10,192 bases of DNA. It comes from Candidatus Thorarchaeota archaeon (GTDB lineage Archaea; Asgardarchaeota; Thorarchaeia; Thorarchaeales; Thorarchaeaceae). Positions 1 through 5,821 of this stretch are shown one piece after another. A program made the position numbers and the translations under genes. Positions within the stretch are counted from its first letter, which is position 1, and every line of letters starts with the position of its first letter. The DNA is taken from positions 1 to 10,192 of the forward strand of contig JAEOUL010000185.1 of assembly GCA_016839345.1 (NCBI GenBank). The letters are read 5' to 3'. The notes under the pieces were generated by a model. It made no database searches. It saw nothing but the letters and a program-made list of their open reading frames with translations, and had not been told where the DNA came from.

Positions 1-146
1 ATATCCACGAAGACCAAAATCCCGAGTATAATCGTTAAAATTGGGTCAATCATGAAGGTGGTGTAATAGTTACATGCTATTCCACCAATCACAAAGAAGA
101 TTGCTATCATAAGTACTGTAATTACTACTTTATCCCTTGTTTGCAT
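1..146 (-). CDS. Small membrane protein, C-terminus cut by window edge
   Basis: Reading the minus strand from an ATG at 146 gives 48 open codons running off the window. The product begins MQTRDKVVITVLMIAIFF and shows two hydrophobic stretches: about residues 7-24, then a short polar link with NYYTT, then about 33-47. It is a polytopic membrane protein or the start of one. The start is well supported: GGGAGATGATT lies 6-10 nt upstream and matches most of the canonical archaeal Shine-Dalgarno region. The start lies inside the last 22 bp of the preceding 94-aa gene in another frame, so the two are probably co-transcribed and translationally coupled. I do not recognise a family, and the missing C-terminus prevents a functional call. 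Confidence 0.7.
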   Translation of the reverse strand, partial: MQTRDKVVITVLMIAIFFVIGGIACNYYTTFMIDPILTIILGILVFVD

Positions 147-409
147 TTAGAATCATCTCCCACACATTTGTTGGTTTTTTCTATGACCGTAATTTCACTT
201 CTCCACAAGTGTACCCTTAGGACTCCACAACTACCCTTCACTTCGAGTATTTCAGGTTCGACAAATGTGGCATGTTGCAGTGTACCTAGAGTTCCTTCTA
301 TTAAGACGCCGTCATGCACGTCAGTTGAGAGGGTCGAGAGTTTGTGCTTGTCATAGTTGAGTTCAATTGAGAAGCTGCGTTCGAGGTTTTCGTTTTCTTG
401 GAATTTCAT
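125..409 (-). CDS. Hypothetical 94-aa protein, first gene of a two-gene unit
   Basis: This is a small soluble protein that I do not recognise. Residues 33-75 alternate hydrophobic and polar residues (VLIEGTLGTL, ILEVKGSCGVLRVHLW), which suggests a compact beta-rich fold. There are three cysteines (61, 82, 89), the last two in a charged C-terminal tail, and no signal peptide or membrane segment. The ATG at 409 is supported by GAGGATC about 8 nt upstream on the minus strand. The gene overlaps the next membrane-protein gene by 22 bp and is divergent from the FilR1-type regulator at 487, a common arrangement for a regulator and its target. A role linked to the membrane protein is inference from overlap only. 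Confidence 0.6.
   Translation of the reverse strand: MKFQENENLERSFSIELNYDKHKLSTLSTDVHDGVLIEGTLGTLQHATFVEPEILEVKGSCGVLRVHLWRSEITVIEKTNKCVGDDSKCKQGIK
152..161 (-). promoter_or_regulatory. Strong ribosome binding site for the membrane protein
   Basis: On the minus strand this reads GGGAGATGAT, an 8-of-9 match to GGAGGTGAT, the complement of the 16S rRNA tail, starting 15 nt ahead of the ATG at 146. It lies inside the coding region of the preceding 94-aa gene. This decides the start of the overlapping downstream gene and argues that the overlap is real. Confidence 0.55.
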
Positions 410-410
410 C

Positions 411-425
411 TCTTGATCCTCAAGA
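411..425. promoter_or_regulatory. Palindrome over the RBS of the 94-aa gene, operator candidate
   Basis: TCTTGA-TCC-TCAAGA is a perfect 6+6 bp inverted repeat with a 3-nt centre. It ends 2 nt from the ATG at 409. On the minus-strand transcript the Shine-Dalgarno bases GGA would sit in the loop, so it could act as a DNA operator for the divergent FilR1-type regulator or as a small RNA hairpin affecting translation. No homologous site was compared, so function is inferred. Confidence 0.35.
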
Positions 426-450
426 CAGACATGGATGGAATATGTGATAA

Positions 451-458
451 TCTTTAAT
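451..458 (+). promoter_or_regulatory. Possible TATA box of the FilR1-type regulator gene
   Basis: TCTTTAAT lies about 29-36 nt ahead of the GTG at 487 and 44-51 nt ahead of the ATG at 502. Transcription would start near 480, giving an almost leaderless message for GTG 487 or a leader of about 22 nt for ATG 502. The box is short and AT-rich only, so the call is weak. Confidence 0.3.
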
Positions 459-486
459 TGGCACGAATACGAAAAACTTCGGACGG

Positions 487-1275
487 GTGCGAAATTTTAC
501 TATGTCTAGCGATGAGGGAGCCGATAGAATCTCGAAAATCCTGTTCGAGCTTGCCAGCGACCGAAGAGTGAGTATCCTTTTTGAGTTAGAAAAAAAGAAC
601 CTCAAAATGCAACAAATAGCCAAAACTCTGGACATGAACGTCACTGAAACTTTTAGACACTTACAAAGACTCAGCGAATCGAAACTTCTTGAGAAGAAAG
701 TTGGTGGCACGTATGCAATAACATCTCTTGGTATCCTGTCAATTGGTCTTCTCAAAAACCTAGATTTTATTCTGGAACATGCGAACTACTTCTTGGAACA
801 TGATCTTTCCTGTCTTCCTTATGAGTTTGTCAACAGGCTTGGCGAGCTGTCACATGGAGAATTTTGCGGAGACACATTGGCTACTCTTAATCGAGTCAGA
901 ACTATGGTCTATGATGCTGAAGAGTATATCTGGGCTATGGCTGAGCAGAGTGAATCGAGTCATGTTCAAGTAGCAAATGAGAAAGTATCCAAAGGACTAC
1001 AATTCAGATTCATCATGCAACAGAATCTTGCAAAAACCATTAAAATCACTCCAGAAGTGGAGCACTTGAAAGAAAGAAGGTCTCTAGAAAGAATTTGTGT
1101 CACCTTTTTAATCAACGAAAAAGAATCGGTTGTTCACTTTCGCAGACATAGTGGAGAAATGCACTACATCGGTTTCTTTGGAAAAGATGAAAGGTTCCGC
1201 AAATGGACACGAGACCTATTCATGTATTACTGGGATAGAGCTGAAAGGTGGTATCCAAGTAGTCAGAGCCGGTAG
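487..1275 (+). CDS. FilR1-domain winged-helix transcriptional regulator
   Basis: This is a predicted DNA-binding regulator of the archaeal family that carries an N-terminal ArsR-like winged helix and the FilR1 middle domain (formerly DUF1724). Residues 13-85 form the wHTH, with recognition-helix region MQQIAKTLDMNVTETFRHLQ and wing KKVGGTYAITSLG. A linker helix contains FLEHDLSCLPYEFVNRLGEL (102-121), typical of the family. Residues 125-255 match the FilR1 domain, ending RDLFMYYWDRAERW. At 262 aa it is full length for the family, which is named after a regulator linked to the FilI quorum-sensing kinase of a methanogen. The GTG at 487 is the longest start. ATG at 502 (six residues shorter) is equally plausible, and neither has a clear Shine-Dalgarno. 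It is divergent from the 94-aa/membrane-protein pair, its most likely target besides itself. The ligand is unknown. Confidence 0.88.
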   Translation: MRNFTMSSDEGADRISKILFELASDRRVSILFELEKKNLKMQQIAKTLDMNVTETFRHLQRLSESKLLEKKVGGTYAITSLGILSIGLLKNLDFILEHANYFLEHDLSCLPYEFVNRLGELSHGEFCGDTLATLNRVRTMVYDAEEYIWAMAEQSESSHVQVANEKVSKGLQFRFIMQQNLAKTIKITPEVEHLKERRSLERICVTFLINEKESVVHFRRHSGEMHYIGFFGKDERFRKWTRDLFMYYWDRAERWYPSSQSR

Positions 1276-1300
1276 ACGTTACTCTGTGCTTCTGAAAATG

Positions 1301-1310
1301 CCTATATACG
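1301..1310 (+). promoter_or_regulatory. Possible TATA box for the SnoaL-like gene
   Basis: CCTATATACG is the only good TATA-like element between the regulator stop (1275) and the TTG at 1437. If used, transcription would begin near 1331, leaving a leader of roughly 105 nt that contains the hairpin at 1392-1426. Read-through from the regulator gene is an alternative. Confidence 0.3.
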
Positions 1311-1391
1311 AAAGTCGTGCGGAAATTTCTTGCCAGATGAACTAGTGTGTATGCAATATCAAGGGAGTTTTGCACTGCAACTTGCTTCGAT

Positions 1392-1426
1392 GTGAACACA
1401 TTTGATTCACTGAGGGTGTGTTCCAC
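1392..1426 (+). promoter_or_regulatory. Inverted repeat just ahead of the SnoaL-like start
   Basis: GTGAACACA (1392-1400) can pair with TGTGTTC-C-AC (1417-1426), giving nine pairs with one bulged C and a 16-nt loop. Seven pairs are contiguous (1394-1400 with 1417-1423). A competing pairing, GTGAA (1392-1396) with TTCAC (1406-1410), shares the same left arm. The repeat ends 10 nt before the TTG start and directly abuts the weak GTGA (1427-1430) that could be its ribosome binding site. It could be an operator or a leader structure. Confidence 0.35.
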
Positions 1427-1436
1427 GTGACCAGAC

Positions 1437-1868
1437 TTGCCCGTATCAGACAAGAACAATGTTGAGTCCGAGATAAGCAAAATTCTGCATGATGCCTTCG
1501 GATGGGCGTTAACCAAAGATCGCGAACTCTTTGAGAGCATATTCGCAAAGGATGATGATTTCTTTACGTTCTTTCCAGACTCTAAGAATACTGTCAGAGG
1601 TTGGAGCCAGTTTGAGAAATATCTTGATAGATGGATGGATTCTCGGAATGTAGCTAAGGGTTTCGAGATTCGGGACATGAGAGTTGTAGTTTCAAGGAAC
1701 GGAGATACTGCATGGTTCTCAGCCGTTGTGGATGATGAAGGAGAATTCAATGGTGAACCTTGGGGAGCAAGAGATGTTCGATGGACAGGTGTTCTTGAAC
1801 AACGGGGCGGAAGCTGGAGAATATGTCAGCAGCATATGTCGGATGCTAATGATAAGTCATCTCAATAG
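1437..1868 (+). CDS. SnoaL/NTF2-like fold protein (SnoaL_3 type)
   Basis: This 143-aa protein has the single cone-shaped alpha+beta domain of the NTF2/SnoaL superfamily. The N-terminal helix SEISKILHDAFGWALTKDRE leads into a loop with FAKDDDFFTFFPDS (36-49), then VRGWSQFEKYLDRW. Strands follow at FEIRDMRVVVSRNGDTAWFSAVVD, and the typical ending is WRICQQHMS (127-135). Length and both ends fit a complete domain. Members range from small-molecule enzymes to binding or stress proteins, so the activity is open. It is read from TTG at 1437 because a TGA stands in frame at 1428-1430 and no ATG or GTG precedes the first helix. Only GTGA precedes it as a weak ribosome site. It follows the regulator by 161 bp and converges on the MetE-like gene. 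A frameshifted upstream start is possible but not needed. Confidence 0.8.
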   Translation: MPVSDKNNVESEISKILHDAFGWALTKDRELFESIFAKDDDFFTFFPDSKNTVRGWSQFEKYLDRWMDSRNVAKGFEIRDMRVVVSRNGDTAWFSAVVDDEGEFNGEPWGARDVRWTGVLEQRGGSWRICQQHMSDANDKSSQ

Positions 1869-1939
1869 AGTTCAATCAAGTTAGAGTGTTACCAAATAGA
1901 ATCTCATTCATCAAATTAAATCTCTAGCAGAAATATGAA

Positions 1940-3094
1940 CTATCTCATCAAATCCTTCAACCTCTCTAAAGTATCTATTGCCATCTCTGGTCCATATTTC
2001 CAATCCCACGGTCCAAATCCGCATTCAGGACCCGCAAATGGTGTCCGTTCCAATCCATAAAGGGCAATCGTTTCTTGCAGGTGTTTTTGCATCTCAAAGG
2101 CTGGCTGCAAATAGGACTCATAATTCCCTGAGAAGATTTCTTGCCAGCTTGCCTTAACATCAACATCGTCGCCAAATGTGGGACCATCTGTTCTGACAAC
2201 TGCAGCTCTGACGAACTTGTCATGTTTCTCCAGCCATTCACGCTTGACATAAACCCCAACATGAGCTTCTATCAGGTTCCACTTTGCCTGAAATAGCGTT
2301 TCAAATGGTGACCTATGCAGATGGATTCCTCTATAGATGTCAGTTGGAACCTCACTGTATATTCTGTTCCAGCATGAAATCATATGATTTAGATTGTTAT
2401 CAGAAGCAGTATCTGTGAAGAAATCACCAAGCCCCTCAAAACCAATCGTGGGCTCATCCATCGTAACAATTTCAGTTGTGAGATGTTTTGAATTGATTAC
2501 TGCACTACTTACATAACCCTTAACGACATCTGATAGGAACTCCATCAGTTTCTCATCATATGTCCTTGGAAAGTCTGCTAGTCTCTGTAGGCTGAGTGAT
2601 AGTTCTAGCGGGCCTGTGATACATATCTTGAATGATATCCTCTCCACTCCAAGTTCTTCACAGATCTGCTTAGCTCCATCTTGTAACGCAGTGACTTCTG
2701 GAAAGATGATTCCCTCACTTGATAGGGGGGCTTTACCTAATGCAATGGCAGCTGCAAGTGTCTGGCTATCTGTCTTTGACATATCATTGATACTGGTACT
2801 CTTTTCCAATTCTAATTCTGTGAATCCTTTGGCATGGAGCATCTCTGGAAGCAAGAACTGAGATATCATTCCTCTGCACTGAGCATAGCTAGTCACAGCG
2901 TTTTCTGGTCCGAGGGCTCTGGCTTTCTTGATGAAGGTTTCATTGTGTTTGGTGATGAAATACTGTGCATCTTCTGTTTCGAAACCTCCCGAATTGACCT
3001 GCAAATCATGAGCTCCTTTTAGATACCTGTTGAGATCTGCGTCTAAAGGAAAGCTGCCAACATCAGTTAGTCTAATTGAACTCATGAATTGCAT
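1940..3094 (-). CDS. Core MetE-like protein (cobalamin-independent methionine synthase C-domain family)
   Basis: This 384-aa protein has the single UROD/MetE-like TIM barrel that corresponds to the C-terminal half of MetE. Full MetE is about twice as long, and archaeal core-MetE enzymes have only this half. Landmarks are TDVGSFPL (10-17), ITGPLELSLSL (159-169), the MDEPTIGFEG segment (212-221, DEP conserved), GIHLHRS (256-262), E276 and GPECGFG (355-361). In MetE, zinc is held by His, Cys, Glu and Cys. Here the His-x-Cys pair reads H258-L-H260, while E276 and C358 can fill the other two positions. It probably transfers a methyl group to a thiol, and in known core-MetE proteins the donor is a methylated corrinoid. 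The substrate may not be homocysteine given the changed site. ATG 3094 and ATG 3085 are both possible, with GGTGAT 4-9 nt upstream of the second. Confidence 0.82.
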   Translation of the reverse strand: MQFMSSIRLTDVGSFPLDADLNRYLKGAHDLQVNSGGFETEDAQYFITKHNETFIKKARALGPENAVTSYAQCRGMISQFLLPEMLHAKGFTELELEKSTSINDMSKTDSQTLAAAIALGKAPLSSEGIIFPEVTALQDGAKQICEELGVERISFKICITGPLELSLSLQRLADFPRTYDEKLMEFLSDVVKGYVSSAVINSKHLTTEIVTMDEPTIGFEGLGDFFTDTASDNNLNHMISCWNRIYSEVPTDIYRGIHLHRSPFETLFQAKWNLIEAHVGVYVKREWLEKHDKFVRAAVVRTDGPTFGDDVDVKASWQEIFSGNYESYLQPAFEMQKHLQETIALYGLERTPFAGPECGFGPWDWKYGPEMAIDTLERLKDLMR

Positions 3095-3161
3095 ATCACC
3101 AACCTTTCTCTAGTTCTTAGTAAATGATTTGAAAAGGTTTACAATTGATGTATTTTGAATC

Positions 3162-3890
3162 CTAGACTTTTATTTCCTTATCAATAAACCATCTCATATC
3201 GCAAACATCATCACCATCAGACAGGCAATGTTCTCTCTGATATTTACCGCCTTCAACAAGAATCTCCGCTACAGAATAATCGAATGTACACCAGGATCTT
3301 CTGAACAAGGTCATTTCTTCCGGTCCAAATTGCTTATAGAAGTCATGAACCACACATGAATAGAAATCCATACAATACACGTCTTCGTCTTTGTAGAGCT
3401 CTGCTTTGTATCCCGGTTCGCTATAAGGAAACTTTAACCCATCTTCAAGGCGCTTTCCTAGGAATGAAATCCTGTCCTTTGTCCTTAGTTTTGCCAGCTT
3501 CATTCTCAACGGATCGTATATTGGAACTAAGCCTTTCGAATTCATACGGGCTTGCCATATCATATCCCCTACTAGGTTCATGGCGTAGCTAGATTCTATT
3601 TTTTCATTTTTCAGAGCTCTGTATATAGCTAGATCAATTAATCCGCCGTACTCATTCATATAGTTACCAATTTTATCAGAGTCAATGAAATATGGCATTA
3701 ACTCTTGAATATTTGATTCTGCTTGGAGAATTATTCGTTTAATTTCTCCGGGAGTAAAGCGGCCAAATTCCGGAAGTCCATCCCTTCTACACCTTGATAT
3801 CAATACTTGAGAAACAGTTTTTTTCTTCGCGTTCCGTACCGCTCTTCGAACAAAGGGTTTCGCTAATGACCTTAATCCAATTGACCTCAT
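3162..3890 (-). CDS. L-2-amino-thiazoline-4-carboxylate hydrolase-family protein
   Basis: This 242-aa protein matches the ATC hydrolase family in its C-terminal half. Characterised members open the thiazoline ring of L-2-amino-thiazoline-4-carboxylate to give a carbamoyl-cysteine, on a bacterial route to cysteine. Most archaeal members are untested. The family signature is clear: MDFYSCVVHDFYKQFG (174-189), WCTFDYSVAEIL (200-211) and REHCLSDGDDVCDMRWF (219-235), with cysteines 173, 179, 201, 222 and 230. The N-terminus (1-35) is strongly basic (KPFVRRAVRNAKKK) and is not a signal peptide. ATG 3890 is certain: GGAGGT lies 6 nt upstream. It starts 107 bp after the arginase-fold gene and ends 67 bp before the MetE-like gene, all on the same strand, which suggests sulfur metabolism. 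The exact substrate is inferred from the family only. Confidence 0.8.
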   Translation of the reverse strand: MRSIGLRSLAKPFVRRAVRNAKKKTVSQVLISRCRRDGLPEFGRFTPGEIKRIILQAESNIQELMPYFIDSDKIGNYMNEYGGLIDLAIYRALKNEKIESSYAMNLVGDMIWQARMNSKGLVPIYDPLRMKLAKLRTKDRISFLGKRLEDGLKFPYSEPGYKAELYKDEDVYCMDFYSCVVHDFYKQFGPEEMTLFRRSWCTFDYSVAEILVEGGKYQREHCLSDGDDVCDMRWFIDKEIKV

Positions 3891-3896
3891 CTAACG

Positions 3897-3902
3897 ACCT
3901 CC
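3897..3902 (-). promoter_or_regulatory. Consensus Shine-Dalgarno of the ATC-hydrolase-like gene
   Basis: GGAGGT on the minus strand, 6 nt before the ATG at 3890, is the best ribosome binding site in the window and fixes this start. Confidence 0.75.
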
Positions 3903-3940
3903 AGGACTCGCCTCGCGGCATAGGAGCTTTTAGGATGTGT

Positions 3941-3950
3941 CATTAAAGCA
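3941..3950 (-). promoter_or_regulatory. Possible TATA box of the ATC-hydrolase-like gene
   Basis: The minus strand reads TGCTTTAATG here. Transcription would start near 3920, giving a leader of about 30 nt that includes the GGAGGT site. That fits an independent promoter inside the minus-strand run. Confidence 0.35.
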
Positions 3951-3960
3951 AAAGTAGTTT

Positions 3961-3973
3961 GTTTTGACAAAAC
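3961..3973. promoter_or_regulatory. 13-bp palindrome upstream of the ATC-hydrolase-like promoter
   Basis: GTTTTG-A-CAAAAC is a perfect inverted repeat with a single central base. It lies 11 bp upstream of the predicted TATA box and 24 bp after the arginase-fold stop codon. The position suits a regulator site. As RNA it would need a 3-nt loop and is not followed by a U-run, so a terminator is less likely. Confidence 0.35.
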
Positions 3974-3997
3974 TAGAGTGTTATCTGAGTAAGCTAA

Positions 3998-4957
3998 TCA
4001 AATCTGATTGTTCCTAGAATTTACTCCCTTGATTGCATGCTCAATCAATGCGTAGACTGATTTCAGAGTAATTCTATCAGGATCGCGTCCAACTGGGTAG
4101 CCCGCAATGCCTAAGCCTCTTACCTTTGGCTCTCGGAATATAATTTCTAAAGCTGCACCAAGCTGTGAAATACTCGGCCCTCCCTCTACTGGCAGGCCGT
4201 GTCCCGGTATTTCTTTGGGATCGAGCACATCAATATCAATATGGACATAGATAATATCTGTAATCTTCCTTAGGCGTTGCATTTGTTGAGTAATTACAGG
4301 GCTGAGTTCTCGAATTTCATCCGATGTGATGTACTCGATGTCGCTCGCATCGAGAATCTCCTGCTCAAGAGGATCTATATCACGAAGTCCTACCATTGTG
4401 ATGCACCTCGTAGGAAGTGCGGCCTCCAGTCCACACTGCATCCTTAATCGTTCTAGACACAAACCTGTCGCGATTGCCACAGGCATTCCAGCAAGAAGTC
4501 CGCTGAGAGTCGTGTCAGGTGTGTTGATATCTCCGTGAGCATCCATCCATATCAAGCCGACTCTGAGTGGTTTCGCATTTAGTCCTGATTTCTGGAATCC
4601 TGCTAGCATACCCATTAGACCATTGCAGTTTGGAAGTAATCCGATTGTAAACAGTCCGTGTTGCAGTTGTTCCGCCACGATGTCTGAGAGATGGCGAGAC
4701 GCCAATCCTAGACGATTCCAAGCACCATACTGATTCGCCTCTTCGATGGTGAGATCTGCAGTTCTTGATTCTATTATAACACATCCACTAGTATCAAGAA
4801 TCTCAGTGAACCCACCTCTCTCAATTGCATCAGGTGCTGGGTTCAGCCATTCAAGTATTATATCACCACTCTGAGTCAGTTTGGCTATTCCCACTTGAAG
4901 AGGCATATGATTGACAGCCCTTCCTATCAAGTTCTCTATATTCTGACATTTATTCAT
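3998..4957 (-). CDS. Arginase/agmatinase-fold (ureohydrolase superfamily) protein with altered metal and substrate residues
   Basis: This 319-aa protein is of normal length for the ureohydrolase superfamily, whose members hydrolyse guanidino or formimino C-N bonds at a two-manganese site. Two of three metal motifs are intact: WMDAHGDINTPDTT (137-150; D139, H141, D143) and VHIDIDVLDP (238-247; D241, D243). The first motif, normally GGDHS, reads LLPNCNG (107-113), so Cys111 replaces the first His ligand. The C-terminal region reads LGIAGYPVGRDPDR where arginase has the guanidinium-binding Glu, so that Glu is absent. True arginase or agmatinase activity is therefore unlikely. A hydrolase for a related substrate, or a binding protein, is possible. 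ATG 4957 abuts AAAGG with no spacer. Met18 is a weaker alternative start. It is followed on the same strand by the ATC-hydrolase-like and MetE-like genes. Confidence 0.85.
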   Translation of the reverse strand: MNKCQNIENLIGRAVNHMPLQVGIAKLTQSGDIILEWLNPAPDAIERGGFTEILDTSGCVIIESRTADLTIEEANQYGAWNRLGLASRHLSDIVAEQLQHGLFTIGLLPNCNGLMGMLAGFQKSGLNAKPLRVGLIWMDAHGDINTPDTTLSGLLAGMPVAIATGLCLERLRMQCGLEAALPTRCITMVGLRDIDPLEQEILDASDIEYITSDEIRELSPVITQQMQRLRKITDIIYVHIDIDVLDPKEIPGHGLPVEGGPSISQLGAALEIIFREPKVRGLGIAGYPVGRDPDRITLKSVYALIEHAIKGVNSRNNQI

Positions 4958-4969
4958 CCTTTATAGTTT

Positions 4970-4980
4970 CGTGAATCACG
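4970..4980. promoter_or_regulatory. 11-bp palindrome near the arginase-fold gene start
   Basis: CGTGA-A-TCACG is a perfect inverted repeat lying 12 bp ahead of the ATG at 4957. A weak TATA-like TTTATGA (4995-5001, minus) sits about 23 bp further upstream, so the palindrome would cover the transcription start. An 11-bp palindrome is expected roughly once per kilobase by chance, so support is limited. Confidence 0.25.
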
Positions 4981-5089
4981 CACAATATGTATCTCATAAA
5001 CACTGTAAATTGCCTATTGCATGTATGAGTCATGCTATGCGAGCTGTTGGAGGAGGTCGCCTGTCTATAGATACTTTGCAATTCCCAAG

Positions 5090-5698
5090 CTATTCTGCCT
5101 TCGTTGATCTCTTGGGAAAGAACATCCCTACTTTCTCGCGATACTCTATGTAGGGCTCCCCATATCTTAAGATCAAATCACGCTCTTCAACCACTACCAT
5201 ATAGTAAAATACTGGAAACCAAATGAATGCGAACAGCAATAGGAATGTCCGATTTAGAATCAGAGCTAGAATATGACCCACCCAGACTTCTCCAAGAGAT
5301 TGAGGATGGCGAATCTTGTTGTATATCCCGCCATACATTTCATGTTCCTTCTTCGGGCGTACAGTTTCTTCTCCTGCTGCTCTCACGCCTATTCCCATGA
5401 GGGCAAAAGATGGTATTGCAATGATAATTGCTGCAGCAACTGATATCGAATAGTCCCAAGGCAACTCATTCGGTATTGGAAGAGGTAATGGATAGAATAC
5501 ATAGATTACATACGATATGAAGAAGATACAGAATGGAATGGTTGCGTAGATACGGTATCGCTCACACTTCTCGTAAGCAATCTCTCCGATCTCTTGTTCT
5601 AATTTAGCTGGTTGTACACTCTTGAGATAGAAGTATAGACTCGATATCGTGCTCACAAAAAGAAGGAGAAGATTCAGCCACTCAATCAAAAGGTTCAC
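5090..5698 (-). CDS. ICMT/PEMT-type integral membrane methyltransferase
   Basis: This 202-aa protein belongs to the isoprenylcysteine carboxyl methyltransferase/phospholipid methyltransferase superfamily. These membrane enzymes use S-adenosylmethionine to methylate lipids, small thiols or prenyl-cysteines. There are four or five membrane segments: about 5-25, 51-70, 85-105 and a long hairpin at 138-168. The SAM-binding signature is GGIYNKIRHPQSLGE (123-137; R130, H131, P132), followed by EERDLILRYGEPYIEYREKVGMFFP (from E171), the typical EE...L...G..Y..Y...V...P ending. The start is GTG 5698: no in-frame ATG or GTG occurs between it and the upstream TGA at 5747-5749, and a TATA box about 28 bp ahead suggests leaderless translation. 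The next gene on the strand is the arginase-fold gene, 132 bp on. The substrate cannot be told from sequence. Confidence 0.87.
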   Translation of the reverse strand: MNLLIEWLNLLLLFVSTISSLYFYLKSVQPAKLEQEIGEIAYEKCERYRIYATIPFCIFFISYVIYVFYPLPLPIPNELPWDYSISVAAAIIIAIPSFALMGIGVRAAGEETVRPKKEHEMYGGIYNKIRHPQSLGEVWVGHILALILNRTFLLLFAFIWFPVFYYMVVVEERDLILRYGEPYIEYREKVGMFFPKRSTKAE

Positions 5699-5720
5699 CG
5701 GTTGAATTGAGTGACCTATA

Positions 5721-5730
5721 CAATATAAGA
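5721..5730 (-). promoter_or_regulatory. TATA box of the ICMT-like gene
   Basis: The minus strand reads TCTTATATTG, a good archaeal TATA box centred about 28 bp upstream of the GTG at 5698. Transcription would begin at or within a few bases of the start codon, so the message is probably leaderless. This agrees with the absence of a properly spaced Shine-Dalgarno (AGGTCA is 13 nt away). Confidence 0.5.
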
Positions 5731-5783
5731 TAACATGGTTAGAAAATCATCGGGGAATAATTGAGAAGTAGTGAAAACAAACA

Positions 5784-5795
5784 AAGCAATTGCTT
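5784..5795. promoter_or_regulatory. 12-bp palindrome between divergent promoters
   Basis: AAGCAATTGCTT is a perfect inverted repeat located 7 bp upstream of the predicted TATA box of the ATP-cone gene and about 53 bp upstream of the ICMT-like TATA box. The spot beside or over the BRE suits an activator or repressor site. It may act together with the inverted repeat at 5822-5839. Confidence 0.4.
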
Positions 5796-5801
5796 ATTTG
5801 A

Positions 5802-5812
5802 AAATTATACAT
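5802..5812 (+). promoter_or_regulatory. TATA box of the ATP-cone gene
   Basis: AAATTATACAT fits an archaeal TATA box. Transcription would start near 5832, leaving a leader of about 30 nt before the ATG at 5863. Confidence 0.45.
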
Positions 5813-5821
5813 AATCTACTG

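Noticed and set aside
461..490. Nested short pairings GCAC/GTGC and CGAA/TTCG before the regulator start
   Set aside because: Four-base arms are too weak to claim a structure.
420..755. Minus-strand open frame of 111 codons over the regulator gene
   Set aside because: It is antisense to a well-conserved winged-helix region; the composition is unlike its neighbours and it would remove the divergent promoter gap.
1370..1380. 11-bp palindrome TTGCACTGCAA
   Set aside because: It is short, not tied to a promoter element, and of a size expected by chance about once per kilobase.
1220..1750. Minus-strand open frame of 176 codons
   Set aside because: It is antisense to the regulator end and the SnoaL-like gene, serine-rich with no recognisable domain, while the plus-strand product has clear SnoaL-fold features.
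5037..5060. Possible hairpin GCGA...TCGC around GGAGGAGG
   Set aside because: There are only four pairs with a long loop, which is not enough for an RNA or terminator call.
4971..5153. Plus-strand open frame of 60 codons with an internal GGAGGAGGT
   Set aside because: It runs into the conserved end of the ICMT-like gene on the opposite strand; the purine-rich stretch is not followed by a start codon at the right distance.
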